From Owenia fusiformis (Eukaryota; Annelida; Polychaeta; Sabellida; Oweniidae), in the NCBI GenBank assembly GCA_903813345.2, contig CAIIXF020000001.1, positions 47,197,885-47,261,884 of the forward strand: a DNA stretch of 64,000 nucleotides, in the 5' to 3' direction. Within the stretch, counting starts at the first letter, position 1. Each line of letters begins with the position of its first letter. The notes beneath the pieces are model-generated. The model worked only from the letters and a program-made list of their open reading frames with translations. It ran no database searches and had not been told where the DNA came from. The position numbers and the translations under genes were made by a program. Of this stretch, positions 1 to 15,300 are shown one piece after another.

Positions 1-326
1 CATTTTTGTCCAATAAAAAGATGTTTTCTCAAAAGTTTTTATTTGAATTTGATCAATGTGCATGTTATCTGCCAATTAAATAATATTAGCAGTATTTTAT
101 TAAAATTCAATTTTAATTACATTTTATTTAAATTAAATGCAAATTGAATCTTGAAAAACGATTTTTGACAAGAGAAATGTCACCTCTGCTTTGTTACAAA
201 TGTAGAATGCTGACTGCCAAATGCTAACCGCCAAACACTCTCCACAAAAAGTTGGAGACTGTAACAATATATCTGACTTTCTGGTGAAAATGAAATTAAT
301 GAAATACACCATGTCTGTCTACCCAC

Positions 327-3300
327 CTTGAAACTCATGTCCATGGGTTCACCTGAAGGGACCATTCTTGTTTCACAGATGACATTTGGGTCACTGCATC
401 GCACAAATATTTGACTCATCTCACCAGCAATGGGAGCATCTGAAATAAAGATGGCAGCACACATTATTAGCAGCATATAAATGAATAACTTAAAAAATAA
501 GTTTAATGATTTCAGCATTTTTCATGAATATAAAAGCAATATCTTGGACAGAATATTTAATATCCCATCCAATCTGTATCATTTATGAAAAATGGCATTA
601 AAATAGCAAAATGCCATCACCTGCAAATTGTTACAAAAGTGTTATAAGGATCCTGATGGCAACTGCAAGTGCTAATGCTAGTTTTTGGAGAGACATCACA
701 TTGTCTCTTATGTTGTTTTAATCTCTAAATGTATAATAAAAACCTTTCAATGTTGAATTTAGTTAGACAGATTATACTGTATTTTCATGTTATTAGAGAT
801 GGTGTCTAAATGGTGACAGTTGAAAAAATGAATTTAATTTTGTTATAGTTTAACCCCCTTCCTCACAAAACAATTCCTTTAGCTAACTCTTCAACAACTG
901 TCAACAATTAAACATCATTGTTTAAGAGAGATACGTACTTGGCAAGTTGCTGACTGGTGGTAGACGAATTGACTTTTTCAAGAATGACTGTTCTGGATGA
1001 TGAAACCTGAATGTCTGGTCCACAATATGGGGCTGTGGGGCCACATGTAATGACAATATTGCAACAGGTTTGTTCTCCTCTGTTTTAAAATGGATTTTGA
1101 TAATCTTGCTGTCCATAACATTTTCTTTCTTCGTTTCTGGTTTCTTTGGATGGTAAGGATCATGGGGCCCCTAGAATATAATGAGCATAGTTCATAAAAC
1201 ATACAGTCAATTCAGTTCAATTTGTCAAAACCTTTACCCAATGAACATATATAAGATGCAATATCCTTATTTATCTTACCTAAAAAGACTATGAAACAGT
1301 GTATGAAAATGGCATGAGGAGAGAATGATGTAGTATTTTTAGTTCTCATGTAAACAACATTTGAATTTTTATAAAATAACTTGAACAAACACTCATAACG
1401 TTTTTCAACACCAACCTGGGACTGTACAGAGTGGTCTGCCCTAAATGTGAGGTAGCGGAATGGCACATGGACGGTTTCTTTAGGACGTAGAAAAATCTCA
1501 GGACGTAGTGATGAACTCTGCGTATTGAACATCCCTTCCTCAACTGGTGTATTTAGGTTGTTGAGCACTTTGAAATACCTCCACTCTCTAGCATCTGTGA
1601 TTAAACTGAAATGAGCATCAATGACAAGTAAGAACATCAGAAATTTCATTCATTACACAAGGCATTTACATACAAAATGTCACCACCTGATAATTGTTAC
1701 ATTTTTTACAGGTGCCATCATTTGTTACAGATGCCCTGTTACAGATGCTGAATGCCAAACACTGTCCACCGAAAAGTTGGAGACCATACCAATATGTCAC
1801 CCACTTCTGTTGGTGACATAATAAATGCATATTATAGTGCTAGTGTCTTCCAAGTTTGTTTTGTTTTCTGATCAAATTCCTAATTTGCCAAATTAGTCTC
1901 TTAGTTGCACAAATAATTTCAGCCTAATTCTACATTTAAACTCTCTCACCAGTGTCACCACAGCTTCAGATGCATTAAAATAAACAATAATCTGAAAGTT
2001 GCCAAAAAGGACCAATTTCCCAGAGGTTCAGGACTAAGTACTTGCTTGATACAATTCCAAAGAAATTCCTCACAACTCAAGTCATAATTGTCACAGTGAT
2101 TTATTGTATCGTTCCTATATAAAGTCAAGCTGCTGTAAAAACTCACTTGAGATCTGCATCCTCCCATTCAAGGTTTATAGTATGTTTAACATTATATGGA
2201 TTAGTTAAGACAAATTCAAAGAACTCAGTGGTTCCCATACAAGGATGTATGGTGTATTCTTTGGATATTGCCTGGTTTAACATGTTCAGTATTCCATCAC
2301 GTTTATTCTCAGATCTATACAGTTCTATTGTGCGTAGATTTTGCATTCTTTCAGCTTTTTCCTGCCTGAAAGACTGAAATATAGAAACAGTTGATTGATA
2401 TACTTGTGATGTCAAAATAGCAATATTGTGAGGGTCAATTGAAAGCTAACATATTTTATTATTTTTAGTTGTTATACAGATGGCTTAAAATAACAAAGGT
2501 GTTGGCTGGTTATTTATTATAACTAATCTAAAAATTTAATTCTTGGGAAATTCCATGAGATCAAGATTCTGCAAATCCACTAAAAGTATGGACCATTTAG
2601 GCTTGCAGGAATTCATATTATTGCAAAGGAGATCATTAGATACATACAGTTACAGTCTGTAGCTGGTTTTCACTGCCCTCCAGCTTCCTGAGAGCTTCCA
2701 TTCTACGCAGTTTCCGTTGCTTTGCTGAATCGCCCTCACGATTTGACTCTTCTAAAGGTCTTATACTCTTGTCATAATTAGTATTCAACAGTGACGCTAA
2801 TTCCTGATTTGTGGCTGTGAGGGGCATTGCCTTGTTGCGCTTTGTGCCTTGCATTCTAGTTATTCCAGCATTTAAACTCCCTCCTAAGAATGAGGACTTT
2901 CCACGCTGATCTACTACTTTTTGAGGGGTACCAAATATTTGTATAGACCCTGAAATAGAAGTGCAATTTTTAACTTTAATGTTCTGCAGAGAAGAGGCTG
3001 TGAGTCAGCTTAAAACTATAAGCAATCTAGTACCAAAGTCAAAACCATATTGAGTACTACATGCTGTACTGTACAGTGTACATTATGTATCTTAATATTT
3101 TGAAGTTGTTAGATTTATTCAATAACAATCATAACTTACAAAAATATTTATCAATTCAGGAAAAATTACATAGACTCAGCTTCTGAGTAATCTATCACAG
3201 TACAAATACTACATGCCTGTGTTTTAAAGATAATCAATCCAAAATGCCCATACCTGTTGTCCTTGCCTTTCTATCAGCCTCATAACCAACATTGGCCATT

Positions 3301-6300
3301 CGTAGATGCAGCCTTCCCTTCATTAGAGCCTGTACACCAACAGGCCTCACTGCAGCCCCTGCATTGGGGTCAGTCATCATAGGCTCCTGGTCAGTCTCTG
3401 AGTACTCAGTAGCAACAACATCTAGTTCATATGTCACCTGAACAGCCTCACGACCTTGTCTACATAGTGGCTACAATAAAGGAGAACAAACTTACGATGG
3501 AACAATGTTAACATTTACTATGAATGGTAACCCAGAGTTAAAAAGAAATAATATTCTACAGTGTTATGCAGAATCCTACACCCCCAATCCGCACTCTGAT
3601 ATCACGGAACCGTATACGGTACCGTTCTGTACCATTTACATGGTTCAGTACGGTACATTAAGAGTATGGTAGCGTACAGTGCCGTAGGAGGTTGGAGTAT
3701 GGTACCGTACCGTTTTAGCAATAAAATATAGGATTACAATATCTCTGTATTTGAAAGCCTGGTCTACATAAAAATTAATCATGTTAAAACTCAATATTAA
3801 TCTAAATTAATGAATCTAAAAAGTTCAAAGGGATTGGATTTTGAGGAATTATGGCCTTGGCACTTATTGCAAATAATTCCACTTAAAGTCTGCAATACCT
3901 TTAGCTCTATGGAACATGATCCTATGAGCAGTAAAGAATCACCATCCCATACATCAATATGTAAGGTGCCCTCAGCTAGGTACTTCACAAACAGTCGGCC
4001 CTCTCCTATTGTCAGATAGTTTGGGTCCATGTAGTATTTCATCTAAGATATATTAACAAACAAATAGACAACAGGAAATGTTGGACAAGTACCATATTAT
4101 TTGTTAAAGAATGAATATTTATACATAAATTAAAAATGCAAATTATAGCACATGTTGCTTATATAAAGTTATAGGACACACAGTAATTTGTCACATGAGT
4201 TAACTTATATGCCTAATATGTTTTATTTTCCAAAGTCACATTATGGTTTAGGAACTTCACATTTTGCCCCTGCTAATGAAATACAATTTATCAGAATGAT
4301 CTACTTTTTAATTTAACACAGGGTGTAAATATTCTTTAGTATCAGTATTGAATAGTTCATGTTACTCTAGTGTGACTAGTGATTGATGGGAAATATTATT
4401 TATTGATGATGTTATGTACCTGGTATCCTGGGAGACCCTTCAACACAGACCCATCATTGTTAAGCTTCTGAAGCAGGCATGGTAAACATTGTGGATCCAT
4501 CGAGAGGTCTCCTTCAACTGTACCCAATAATAGTCTAAAATCACAATGATTGTTAAAAGAAGGATGTTGATGGGCTTACCAAAACACCATAGGTTGGTCC
4601 CATGTCTCTAAAGTCATTTGAACTTCATTACATTATTTATTATGCAGGCATATTCCTTGTGAAAACCTACCTTTCTGTTGTGACCTGTGGGAACTTGTAG
4701 AACTGGAACGTGAAGAAGACTGTACCTTGTTTGCTACCTGTAGGGCTATCCCCACTGGATAGCATCCTAAAGTATAAAAGAAATGAATTTGATAAAAACT
4801 GTGATATCTGATTGTTCGAGTAATGAGGATCCAACTGTTATATTAGAATATCATACAGCGGTATGGAATACTGTATAGAGATGTCATGAACACCCAAGTT
4901 TGAGCCAGTGTTCCAAAAGCCAGTGTTCCAAAAAATGCATCTTTTCTTCAAGAAGGTTTTGAATTCAGATAATCTACTGAAATGCCATGATGGCTAAGAC
5001 CATTCTGTAAAATTTCTGTTCCATGACATCTCTAATGGAATGGTGAATGTAATGGAATGGTGAATAAGTCTATAAATCTGAGGATTTCATAAATTAAATG
5101 GATGCATGTACATATATTTTTAACAAGGCACAGACGTGAACAATATCGTACCTAAAACACAGCATTGTGGTCTTGTTGACCAAGAAAGCAAGATGGCCGC
5201 AGAAAAGTTAATCAGCTCTATAACTTATCACTGTGTAACATATGTAAAAAATTTGAACGGTTTGGCTGGAAACCTGTAGACAAGTCTTGAAAGTGAAGAT
5301 TTTAGGACGGAAAATCCAAAATGGCCACCTTAAAATTTACCCAGAATGCCCAAAAACCAATCAGTTCTTGACGTTGATATGTAGAAACATCCCTGAAAAT
5401 TTCAGATGAATCCCTCAAAAGGTTTGGCTGGAAACCTGTAGACAAGTCTTGAAAGTAAAGATTTTAGGACAAAAAATCCAAAATGGCCACCTTAAAATTT
5501 ACCCAGAATGCCCAAAAACTAATCAGTTCTTGACGTTGATATGTAGAAACATCCCTGAAAATTTCAGATGAATCCCTCAAATGGTTTGGCTGAAAACCTG
5601 TAGACAAGTCTTGAAAGTGAAGATTTTAGGACGGAAAATCCAAAATGACCACCTTAAAATTTACCCAGAATGCCCAAAAACTATTTAGTTCTTGACGTTG
5701 ATATGTAGAAACATCCCTGAAAATTTCAGATGAATCCCTCAAATGGTTTGGCTGGAAACCTGTAGACAAGTCTTGAAAGTGAAGATTTTAGGACGGAAAA
5801 TCCAAAATGGCCACCTTAAAATTTACCCAGAATGCCCAAAAACTAATCAGTTCTTGACGTTGATATGTAGAAACATCCCTGAAAATTTCAGATGAATCCC
5901 TCAAATGGTTTGGCTGGAAACCTGTAGACAAGTCTTGAAAGTGACGATTTTAGGACGGAAAATCCAAAATGGCCACCTTAAGATTTACCCAGAATGCCCA
6001 AAAACTAATCAGTTCTTGACGTTGATATGTAGAGACATCCCTGAAAATTTCAGATGAATCCCTCAAATGGTTTGGCTGGAAACCTGTAGACAAGCTGAAA
6101 AGTGAGACGCCGCCCGCCCGCCAAGCTGACTACAATATCGTACCTTTTGTTAGGTAGGATAACAAGCTGACTACAATATCGTACCTTTTGTAAGGTACGA
6201 TAAAAATTGTCAATTGTCATGTCATGTTTTGTTGTTATAACAATATTTCACCATGAAACAATGGATTTGGTCAAGCCACTTTGTAGAGTCATTTCAAAAA

Positions 6301-9300
6301 AAGTTACATAACTCCAAAAGTATAGTTGAAAATACTTACTTTGAAAATGCGAGAAATTGCAGCGTGATCTCATTGCACTGTAAATCATCAGCCTCCTCAT
6401 TGCCCATTACAAATGTCGCGACATCTGTGGGATCTACCACTTCAGGGGGCTCGTCATTTCTATCAAGTATTGGTGGGAAACCAGCATTGTATAGTTTAGC
6501 ATAGGCTGCCCTGGAGAGACCCTGACCACTAAACAAAAGGAAAAAGTTATCTTGAAAAAGAAGTTGTACTTTAAGAAGATCTCTTGAAAAAGCTGTACAG
6601 TAAAAATAAAGGTGTACTCTAAAACATTATTTTTATAATCAATCTAGTAAGTTAACACATACACAAGACCTAAAAGTAAAAATCAATTAAACACTGACCT
6701 GGTCATATTAGGGGCTGTAACCATGATAGGGGCATGGACAGGGGTGAATGGCAGCTCATTTAACTCAGGACTTCCCATCCCCATTCTTGCTGACACAGGC
6801 TGAAACAAAATGATAATTGAAAAAGAGTTTATTTACTTTTAATTGTTTATATTATGAAGTACAACTTGATTTATATCACTAAAAAAATATAGCATGACAA
6901 ATCTCTAAAAAGTGGCTATAACACAATGTCACCAATTAGATCTAATTATGATGACAAAAAGAATCAAAAAAAATATACATGCAAATATAAATTTTGAGAT
7001 TTCTTTGAAATATTCAGATTTCTGTGTCCTTTTGTCAACAATGCTGCAAATCAATCTGAGTAAACAAAGACCTGATGGCTACACTGACTGTATGTATGCG
7101 TACTATATTACTACACAACTATAAACTTACATCTCTAAGGTGTGTTATCTCCATGGGATACATATTGTTCATTGACTGCATGAGGCCAGGGTAGCCTGAA
7201 CTCACCATTCCTGACATCATGGGGGTGGGAGCAGGGGAGTACCCACTCTGAGTGCCTTGGGCAAATACTACAACACAAAATCACATGTTTCAAATTCGCA
7301 TACTATCGTTATCGTCACAAGCATTTTCCATTACTGTATATACATTTTAATATTGTTTTTTGTATTCTATACATGTACATGTATACCAGGCTATGAGATG
7401 TCCCAGTTCCTAAGGTACTATGCACTATCAACAAACACAGATTAAATTAATATAGTAATATAGGGGTATAGGGGGAGAGGGAGAGAAAGGATTCATTAAG
7501 ATAAGGTGTAAAGGTCCCAGAACAATGCATCAAATCTCTTTAAGGTCTTCATAAATTCATAACGTGTGACTCAATGTGTTCATTAATTGTGATCTCCCAT
7601 ACCTTGATTTTGAGGGAACATCATGCTGGCCTGTGGGGGTGGTACAAATTGGCCTGACCCTGGCACTGACAGGTAGGATTGAGCTGTACCCGTTCTGAAA
7701 TTGAATCATATAAGATAATTATGTGTAGAAGTTATATTAACAGGTCAGAAAGTGTTATTTTTTCAAAATTGTCAAAAATTCATTACAATTATTGCACAAA
7801 AGATCAATTTTCCTAAAATTGCAAGAATGTGAATTTATTTCAAGAAAGTACATTGATTTTAAGGACATTTGGTACACAGTGTAATTTTGAAAAGGGAGAC
7901 ATCCCATTTTTCAATTGTCTCTGCAGAAAATTGTGAATGAGTATAAGTTATAAGGTCACCTTATCTAGCAAAATGTATATCTTCAATCCAAATGTATAAT
8001 ATGGAAATAAATAATTATATATCACCTTCTAGGCATTGGAGGTTTACCAGGTGTGACAGGTATCTCATTGAGTATGCTACTCTCCCCCTCTGTTCCCATG
8101 CTGGCTTGAGATGTGCTCAAGTGCTTGTGCTGGTGCAAGAGAGATGCCGCTTGGTGGAAGTTGGTGCTCTTTTCACCCTGTGGTTTCTGCAATTAGTTAA
8201 ATCATGGAACATTTGTAAATGCAATCAATTTTAAAGATAATGTCTGTCTTAATTGAAAAATGTTCTTGAATTTCAAAATTTCTAAATATGGATAGTAATT
8301 TGTTTCGTTTTTATGAAAAAGTTGACTTCTATCACAAATGCTTACCTGGAATTTTTCATTGACAAAGTTGAAGGTGAGTGATCCTGCGGCTTTTTTGGCA
8401 GCTGACAACTCCTGCATTTCAGTTGGAGGGTTCTTATAGACATGAACAGAATCAGGGCATATAGTGGGCCCTCCAAGCATCTGTATTGTGATGTCAGAGT
8501 TCCGAGTATTTGAGTTGAATGGACTCCAAGCGGCCCAGCGTACAGCTACTGTATGTGATTGGGATCTGCTATTTGTATTCAGTAGCTATAATTAAGTACA
8601 ATTTAGTTGAATAAATTATACAGTGTATTGTCTCATTATAAAAAGTATCATGGTTTAGAGCTTTAATGTGACTTGATTACTGTTCTAGACATTATCACCA
8701 ATCTTTGATCTGCTGACCTATTCTTATTAACACATATAGAACTATTATTGAAGATTTCAAATCATCTCGAGCACATAAAAATCAAAAATGCACATATTTG
8801 TAACATTATTTTCTTTTGACCACCAAATTGACCTAACAAGTATAAATCACTGTGTGAGCAAAAAATGAAATATTCCCTGACTTTACTGAACAAAATTTAG
8901 TTTATATTTTAAACAAGACATTTTTTTTAATCATATTACAGATATATTAGGAAGGTTCAAAAAGGTACCTTTCTTTCTTCAGAGCTAATAGGTTCTCCAA
9001 CCACATATTCCAGCATAAATACCACAGTCATCATAGGGTCCTCACACATTCCTTCCAGCTCAACACGGTTCTTTAACACGAGGGCACTGCCCAAACTACC
9101 CCTGAAGAAAAAAAGGTTTACAATATTGCTGATATGTTATAACATAATAAGGGCTTTAAGTGAAATCTTCACATAACTGTGTAGCACTTTGAAAGGCTAT
9201 TAATGAGCATCTTTAAATATGTCAATAAAAGCATATCGAAACAAGAACTTACAGTGAGCCCACAGAAGGTGACCTTGAATGGCTGGGTAATGTACCTCCA

Positions 9301-12300
9301 CGTCTTAGAGAGGATGTCCGTCGTGTCCCCATGCCTTGCCCTGCATGGTCCAGGGCTAGATAAACACACTGTGGTTCCTGTACATAGCACAGCCCATTGT
9401 GCACACCAATCTAAAATTATTCAAGAGAATGTGGCTAAATTGTGCACACCAATGCACCATTACTAATGCCATGTCACTATTCATTGTCATGTTAGACTTA
9501 AAGCTACAATAATACATAACTACTACTCCAATACCTTGTGGACAGCAATATAATGCCACATCAGCCCAATGTGCACATCGATACACAAAATTAGAAATTA
9601 TATCGTGTCAGTGTATTGTACACACCAATTTACAAAGATCTAAAGGAAATAAGAATGTACAGATTCTGGGCACCTACTTCAGCAGGTCAGATTTTTGCCA
9701 AAATACATTCTGCCCAATAAACAATTCAAAAATCTCGGCCTCATAATATATACATTACCTGCAATCTTCTTTCAATGACAGCCACAATGGTGCCATCAGC
9801 TACTTTATTCTCCCTGTTAATCCTGTCCTCATTCAGCAGTTTACACAGCTCCTCTTCAAACTTGTCAAGCTGTGGTAGCATGTTCAGGGACACTTGGTCT
9901 ATATGGCACTGCAGCGTCTTCAACAGCTTTGGCTTTCTAAGGTTATCCGAACCTAGAATAGTAAATACATGTAGCCATATCTATTTTTTCTTTTATCTTT
10001 TGATAGAATTATACACTAAAAATGCATCATAGTATGCACATGTATTTTATAAAAATCATAAATGGCAATATTCAGTGATTTATCCGGGAATTTTGTCAAC
10101 AGGATGCTAAATCCTAGTTTGTTTTTGATTGAAATATTTCAATATTTCACCCTTTTGGTAGTGTGCTAACAGATTTTCAACATTGTGGCATGTCAACAGA
10201 CGGTGGCATGTCAACAGACTGTGGCACCCAGTTGCTCTAATGTTGGAGAAGTCACTGGGTCATTGTTTCATGAACTAAATATAATACTAAAATATTGCGC
10301 TATAAGAACTATTCACATTTAAAGATCAAATTAAAATATTGATGATTCTTACTACTCTGAAGTTGTTTCATCCATATAGGTAAGGTCTGAGTTTAATGAA
10401 TCCCCAATAGGGGCATTAAAAATCACATTCACAAGACAGGGTTTACTGTCATAGAAAACATATCAGGCCCGTAGCCAGGATTTGCCAAGGGGGGGTTCAG
10501 TTTTCAAAAATTTCCAGGGGGGGTTCACATTTGACAATTCTGGCCAAAACATGGCTAAAATCACTTGAGAAGTGCTCATTAAGGCGAAAAACTGCATGAT
10601 TTTGAAATAATTTTTGGCCCGAACCATCCAACCCCCCTGACTTAGGGCCTGCACATCCTGTAATCTAGAAGACTCACCGGTTGGATCTTTAGCAACCTCC
10701 ATGATTCCGGGCACTGTGTCCTGTTGGCCAACCAGAAAGTTCTCCGGAACCAGGTGCATTATCTTTACCATACTTTTATGTGTCCTTATTGTGTAATATA
10801 ATTGGCAGCCAGAGATTGCAGTTAGATATTCATTACTTTCAATGGGGTCTTCCATGTAGAGTAAAGCTCGGGGAGAGCCATGATATATGTCAATTCTGTA
10901 AGTAAAAATGTTTGAAGTCTCGCACATGTGACCAATCAGGTAAATTCCCTGTTTAATGGTAGGTACTGACAAAAAATGAGATACATCAATTTGCGGATTT
11001 TTTGAAGTCTAGCACATGTGACTTATCAGGTAAATTCCCTGTTTAAAGGGATTGCGAAGTTTTGTCCGTTAAACTTGATAATAAGTTAGAATAAAGATAT
11101 ATCTTTCTATCCAACTTCGTTTTATTGTTCTATCATTATCCTTTTAATTGTTATTGAGCCCCGGGTTTTGCATATGAACTTGACCACGGAGCTGCCATTT
11201 CAACTGTAAAGTGGTTCTTTACGACATTGTTATGACATCATTGATGCCAGATTGATGCCTTGGCATTCCAAAAGTTTTGTGGCGCCATTTTTGAATCAAA
11301 AAATGAATGCCAAGTTGTTGCCATTCCAAAACCAAAGAAATCATTTCAAAGGAACTAAAAGAATATGTATATACCACCCATAATAAAGAACAATTTCAAT
11401 AGAATATTAACGCCGGCATTTTTGGAATTGGTTTTTACCTATCTAGACATGGAATGCAGGTTAGATTTATTCTTTATTTACACTTGAAACAATCTGGGAT
11501 TCGTGAATTTTTAACTTTTATTAGGTCTAGCGCTAAATGCGAACAGAGAATGCCAATTCTATCAGGCGAATGCAAACTATTTGAATAAAACATTATAAAA
11601 TTAATTCAACCAACCCATCTTGAATTTCCAAGAATGCAATCTCGGTGATGGTTTAATTTGCTAGTCTCATTACAAAAATACGTGTTCGTACTTCAATATT
11701 CATTGCATTTATGTTTACCTTTAGCACAGGTATTCAAAGAAATTAAAATTTTAAAATTAAATTTTAAAACCTTATTCAATTACTATCATGGATTCTTAGC
11801 CTCACGTTACATTTTTACGGGGACCGTACGGTCTATCATTTCTGTGGTAAGTAGGATTTCTACGGTTGCCTAAGTATTTATACAGTCAGATAATTTAGCA
11901 GTCACATTTGCTAAGATAGCCGCAAGGCGTATCTTGATTATGAGGAAAAACTACGATTCCCGTACGGCTGATAAATGATGACGCACGATCAGCGTAGGGC
12001 ATCCTCAAGGCATCCTCAAGGGGTTTTATGGTTCGGAAAGGTCAATTGTAACCTATGAAATCCAAGCGCAGCCGCAAGTCGACCGTGAACCCAACGTACG
12101 GCCGTCGTAGGCTGACGGCTTGGCTGCTGCTTGTTGATATCTACGGTGACCACAGGAAAGAAAAAGTTATAACTCCGACGCTACGTCTTGTAAAAGCTGG
12201 ATGTGTCGTGTACGTAGACAGCAAGGTGACCTTACGTCGACTGTAGTGTACTGATTTCAGGGAAATACTATCGACGTGTGGTCGCATTGAGCAAATGTGA

Positions 12301-15300
12301 CCGAAGCTTTTAAAGTTCCACTTATTTTCCGATATAGAAAAACAAAAGGTTGTATGCTATTAAATTGAAAATCATTATTTCGAAAATACTGTAGAACTGT
12401 ACTTACCACGGATGTTATATAATTAAATTTGAGCTCGAAATCAGGAATTGTTTTTAACAAAAAATAAATATACATGTATAATAAAATAAATATTAAACTA
12501 TTGGAGTACTATCAATACGGCAATTGCCTTATCGTCGTTGAAATGAAATATCATACTACAATCGACCCCATCGTCTCCCCACATCACTGAATGTTATGAG
12601 CCTTCTCTTGTCATGATCCAAGGTGAAATACCATTGAATTTTGAAAAGCTTTTTTTGTCATATCGAATGTCGCTAAATTACGGTGATATGATGATTGAAA
12701 TTGGTCGTTTAACAACTGAGAAAAATTAAACATTACATATTATTCTTTGAAAATATGACAGTGGCATGTCCTTGTAAAGCTATTGCCAATCTTAATATTT
12801 AGGAGATTGACATTTACATACGTATCATTTGGCATTCTCAAAATTCATTTTAGACGACATAGATTTTTCGTTTTTTTGTTTGCGTTTTAAATCAGAATTT
12901 AATGGCTACACTTTAGGGAGTTACTGTTTCATCATCCTTATATCAGCCGATATCTCCTAAGTTTCGTGATTTTTCTACCTAGCCTATACTTTATCACATT
13001 GGAGAAAATAAAAACAAACACTTGAAAAAATACATTGCAACAATTCAATTTCTATGAAGAATATATTGAAACAACTTTTCCAAATATATGATATGATATG
13101 GACATGAACATTCGGCGACAATGTTAAGCGGACAGAAATGTGTTCTATTTCTGCGATCCGAGTATGACGTGATTAATATAGCGACATTTCCCAGGCATCA
13201 ATTTTAAGGCATCAATGACGTCATTGATACATAACAATGGCGGCATCCGCAGCGATCCAGATATGGATACTTTGAACTTGAATTATATGTTAATTCAAAC
13301 ACGATATGTCCCATGAGTGAGCTGAAGTGATAGATGATGGTTATAAGTAGTCAGCGTGTAAATTAGAACATGAAACTTCGCATTCCCTTTAATGGAAGGT
13401 ACTGACAAAAAATGAGATACATCAATTTGCGGATTTTTTTTTGATGGCATGAGACTTCCATGTTGAACAACCTACAATGTGAACATATGCCAATCTAAAC
13501 ATGTTTCTCTATTGTGTTACATTAGACAAGTTTAAGTGTAACTGTTCAAGTGGAACTTTATGGTTATCATGATAAATGTTATGTGTGAAAATGAACAATT
13601 ATAGAAAATTTAAAAAAGTGCATTCATCCATTATTAAAACCTTAAACCAGATTTCTGTATCATAAATGTTAAATAGATATGTCTAATCAAATAAAATCAA
13701 ATAATAAACATATTTTGTAAGACTTACTTTTGTGTAGGAGCAGGTGAAGCACTGTTGGTATCTAACATGTCCCCTTCATATTTAAAAACGCGGAATAGTC
13801 CCCACCCACAGCTATGACGTTCCTGTTTCCCATTATCTCCATATGTGACTGCTGCTACCTCTAGCACGGCTATTATGTTGAGATCATTCAGAGACGTGTG
13901 CAAATACACATTCTATAAACAGAGTTTACATGTAATTGTTTGTTAGCAGGGTTGGCCAAAATATTCCAGAATTAAATAAGTATTATTGAAGGTTGATCAT
14001 ATCATAAGCACAATTGAATGAGTAAATATGTTTAATCCTTTTTGTTCTGTAAATATGACTAAATATAATTGAATGCCAAATCATATCTGATCTAAGCAAA
14101 TTATACATGTATTTCATATTCGGGAAGATGCTAAGGGGAAATATAGTAACAGTCCAGTGTATATTGAACTTTACCTGGTTGTAATTGAGACGGAGTTTTT
14201 GTCCAGCTGCAGTTTTAGCTTGCATGGCAGGTCCATGCCAGGTGTGACCAAAGAACTGTTTGTACGTGACATCAAACAGACTCATAGATATCTCAAACTC
14301 AGCCTGTCCTGTGTCAATCTGAAATGAGTTAATCATTATCAGTGTGAGCAAATTATGATCTGTATGGACTGCTTATGGAGGCAAGTCCATTTTTAATGTT
14401 TTGGTGATTTAACTATCAGTAGGTATGTCATCATGACCCAGATATATTTTTGCAATATTGGAACAGGTCTTGAATCATGTTCATCTGTTTGATATGGCAA
14501 AATTGACAAAATTACAATAGGAAAGTTTTCAAGTTATGTAGTCTACATGTATATCCAATAGACTGAATATCCTGAGAATCCAGTCTATTGATCATTATGT
14601 CCCTCCTGGCATGCATCTGTCTTCCCTATTGAAGTTGGCTGCAGAGGGTTTCCAGCAACAACAGTTAGAAGCCTTTTGTCAAAACTAGGGCTGCAACCCA
14701 AAGAGCTCAAGAAGGCCCTTAAGTCTATTAGACAGCTCCCGATGGCTATGGATCAAGAGAAGAGAAACATGGAACCCAAAGGCGACCCATTCCACCTAAA
14801 TCCCACTGGAACCCTGCTTGTATATGTGGCCAACCACCAGACCACAGGTGTTCCATATGCTTGCATATGGGCGGGGAGTATACAGCAGGAGGTGCTTACT
14901 CGGCCGAACCCGACCTCACACCAATATCCAAGCGTGTTCCAGTTTCCCCCTTTGGCATGCCATTCCCATTCCCAGTCCATTATAAGTCATGTAGCAAAGC
15001 ATCGTGGATGTTTAATGAATGAACTGTGGGAAAAACAGGAAATTTCAAGCACAAAATTATCAATTTTAGGAAGCTTCACTTCCCAAAAATAAACATTATA
15101 ACAATTGCATTAAGTAGTGAGGTACAATTAAATGCTATAAAAACTAACACAGTGTATTAAAATGGAAATAAAGCTAGGGGAAGTAACAAATATGCAAATT
15201 AATCTACTCCAGCGGCCATTTTGAATGGCACTTCCAATGTAAACAAATAATTTTCAATCCAAAATTTTAACATACATTTTAACATATACAGTGTCTGAAT

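Noticed and set aside
5259-6098. Regular repeats suggesting a CRISPR array
   Set aside because: The units are contiguous 162-bp copies with no unique spacers, in an animal intron.
8961-8968. Possible U12 donor in NPHP4 (GTACCTTTTT after exon 8969-9101)
   Set aside because: It differs from RTATCCTTT at key positions, and no TTCCTTAAC-like branch site precedes the next exon.
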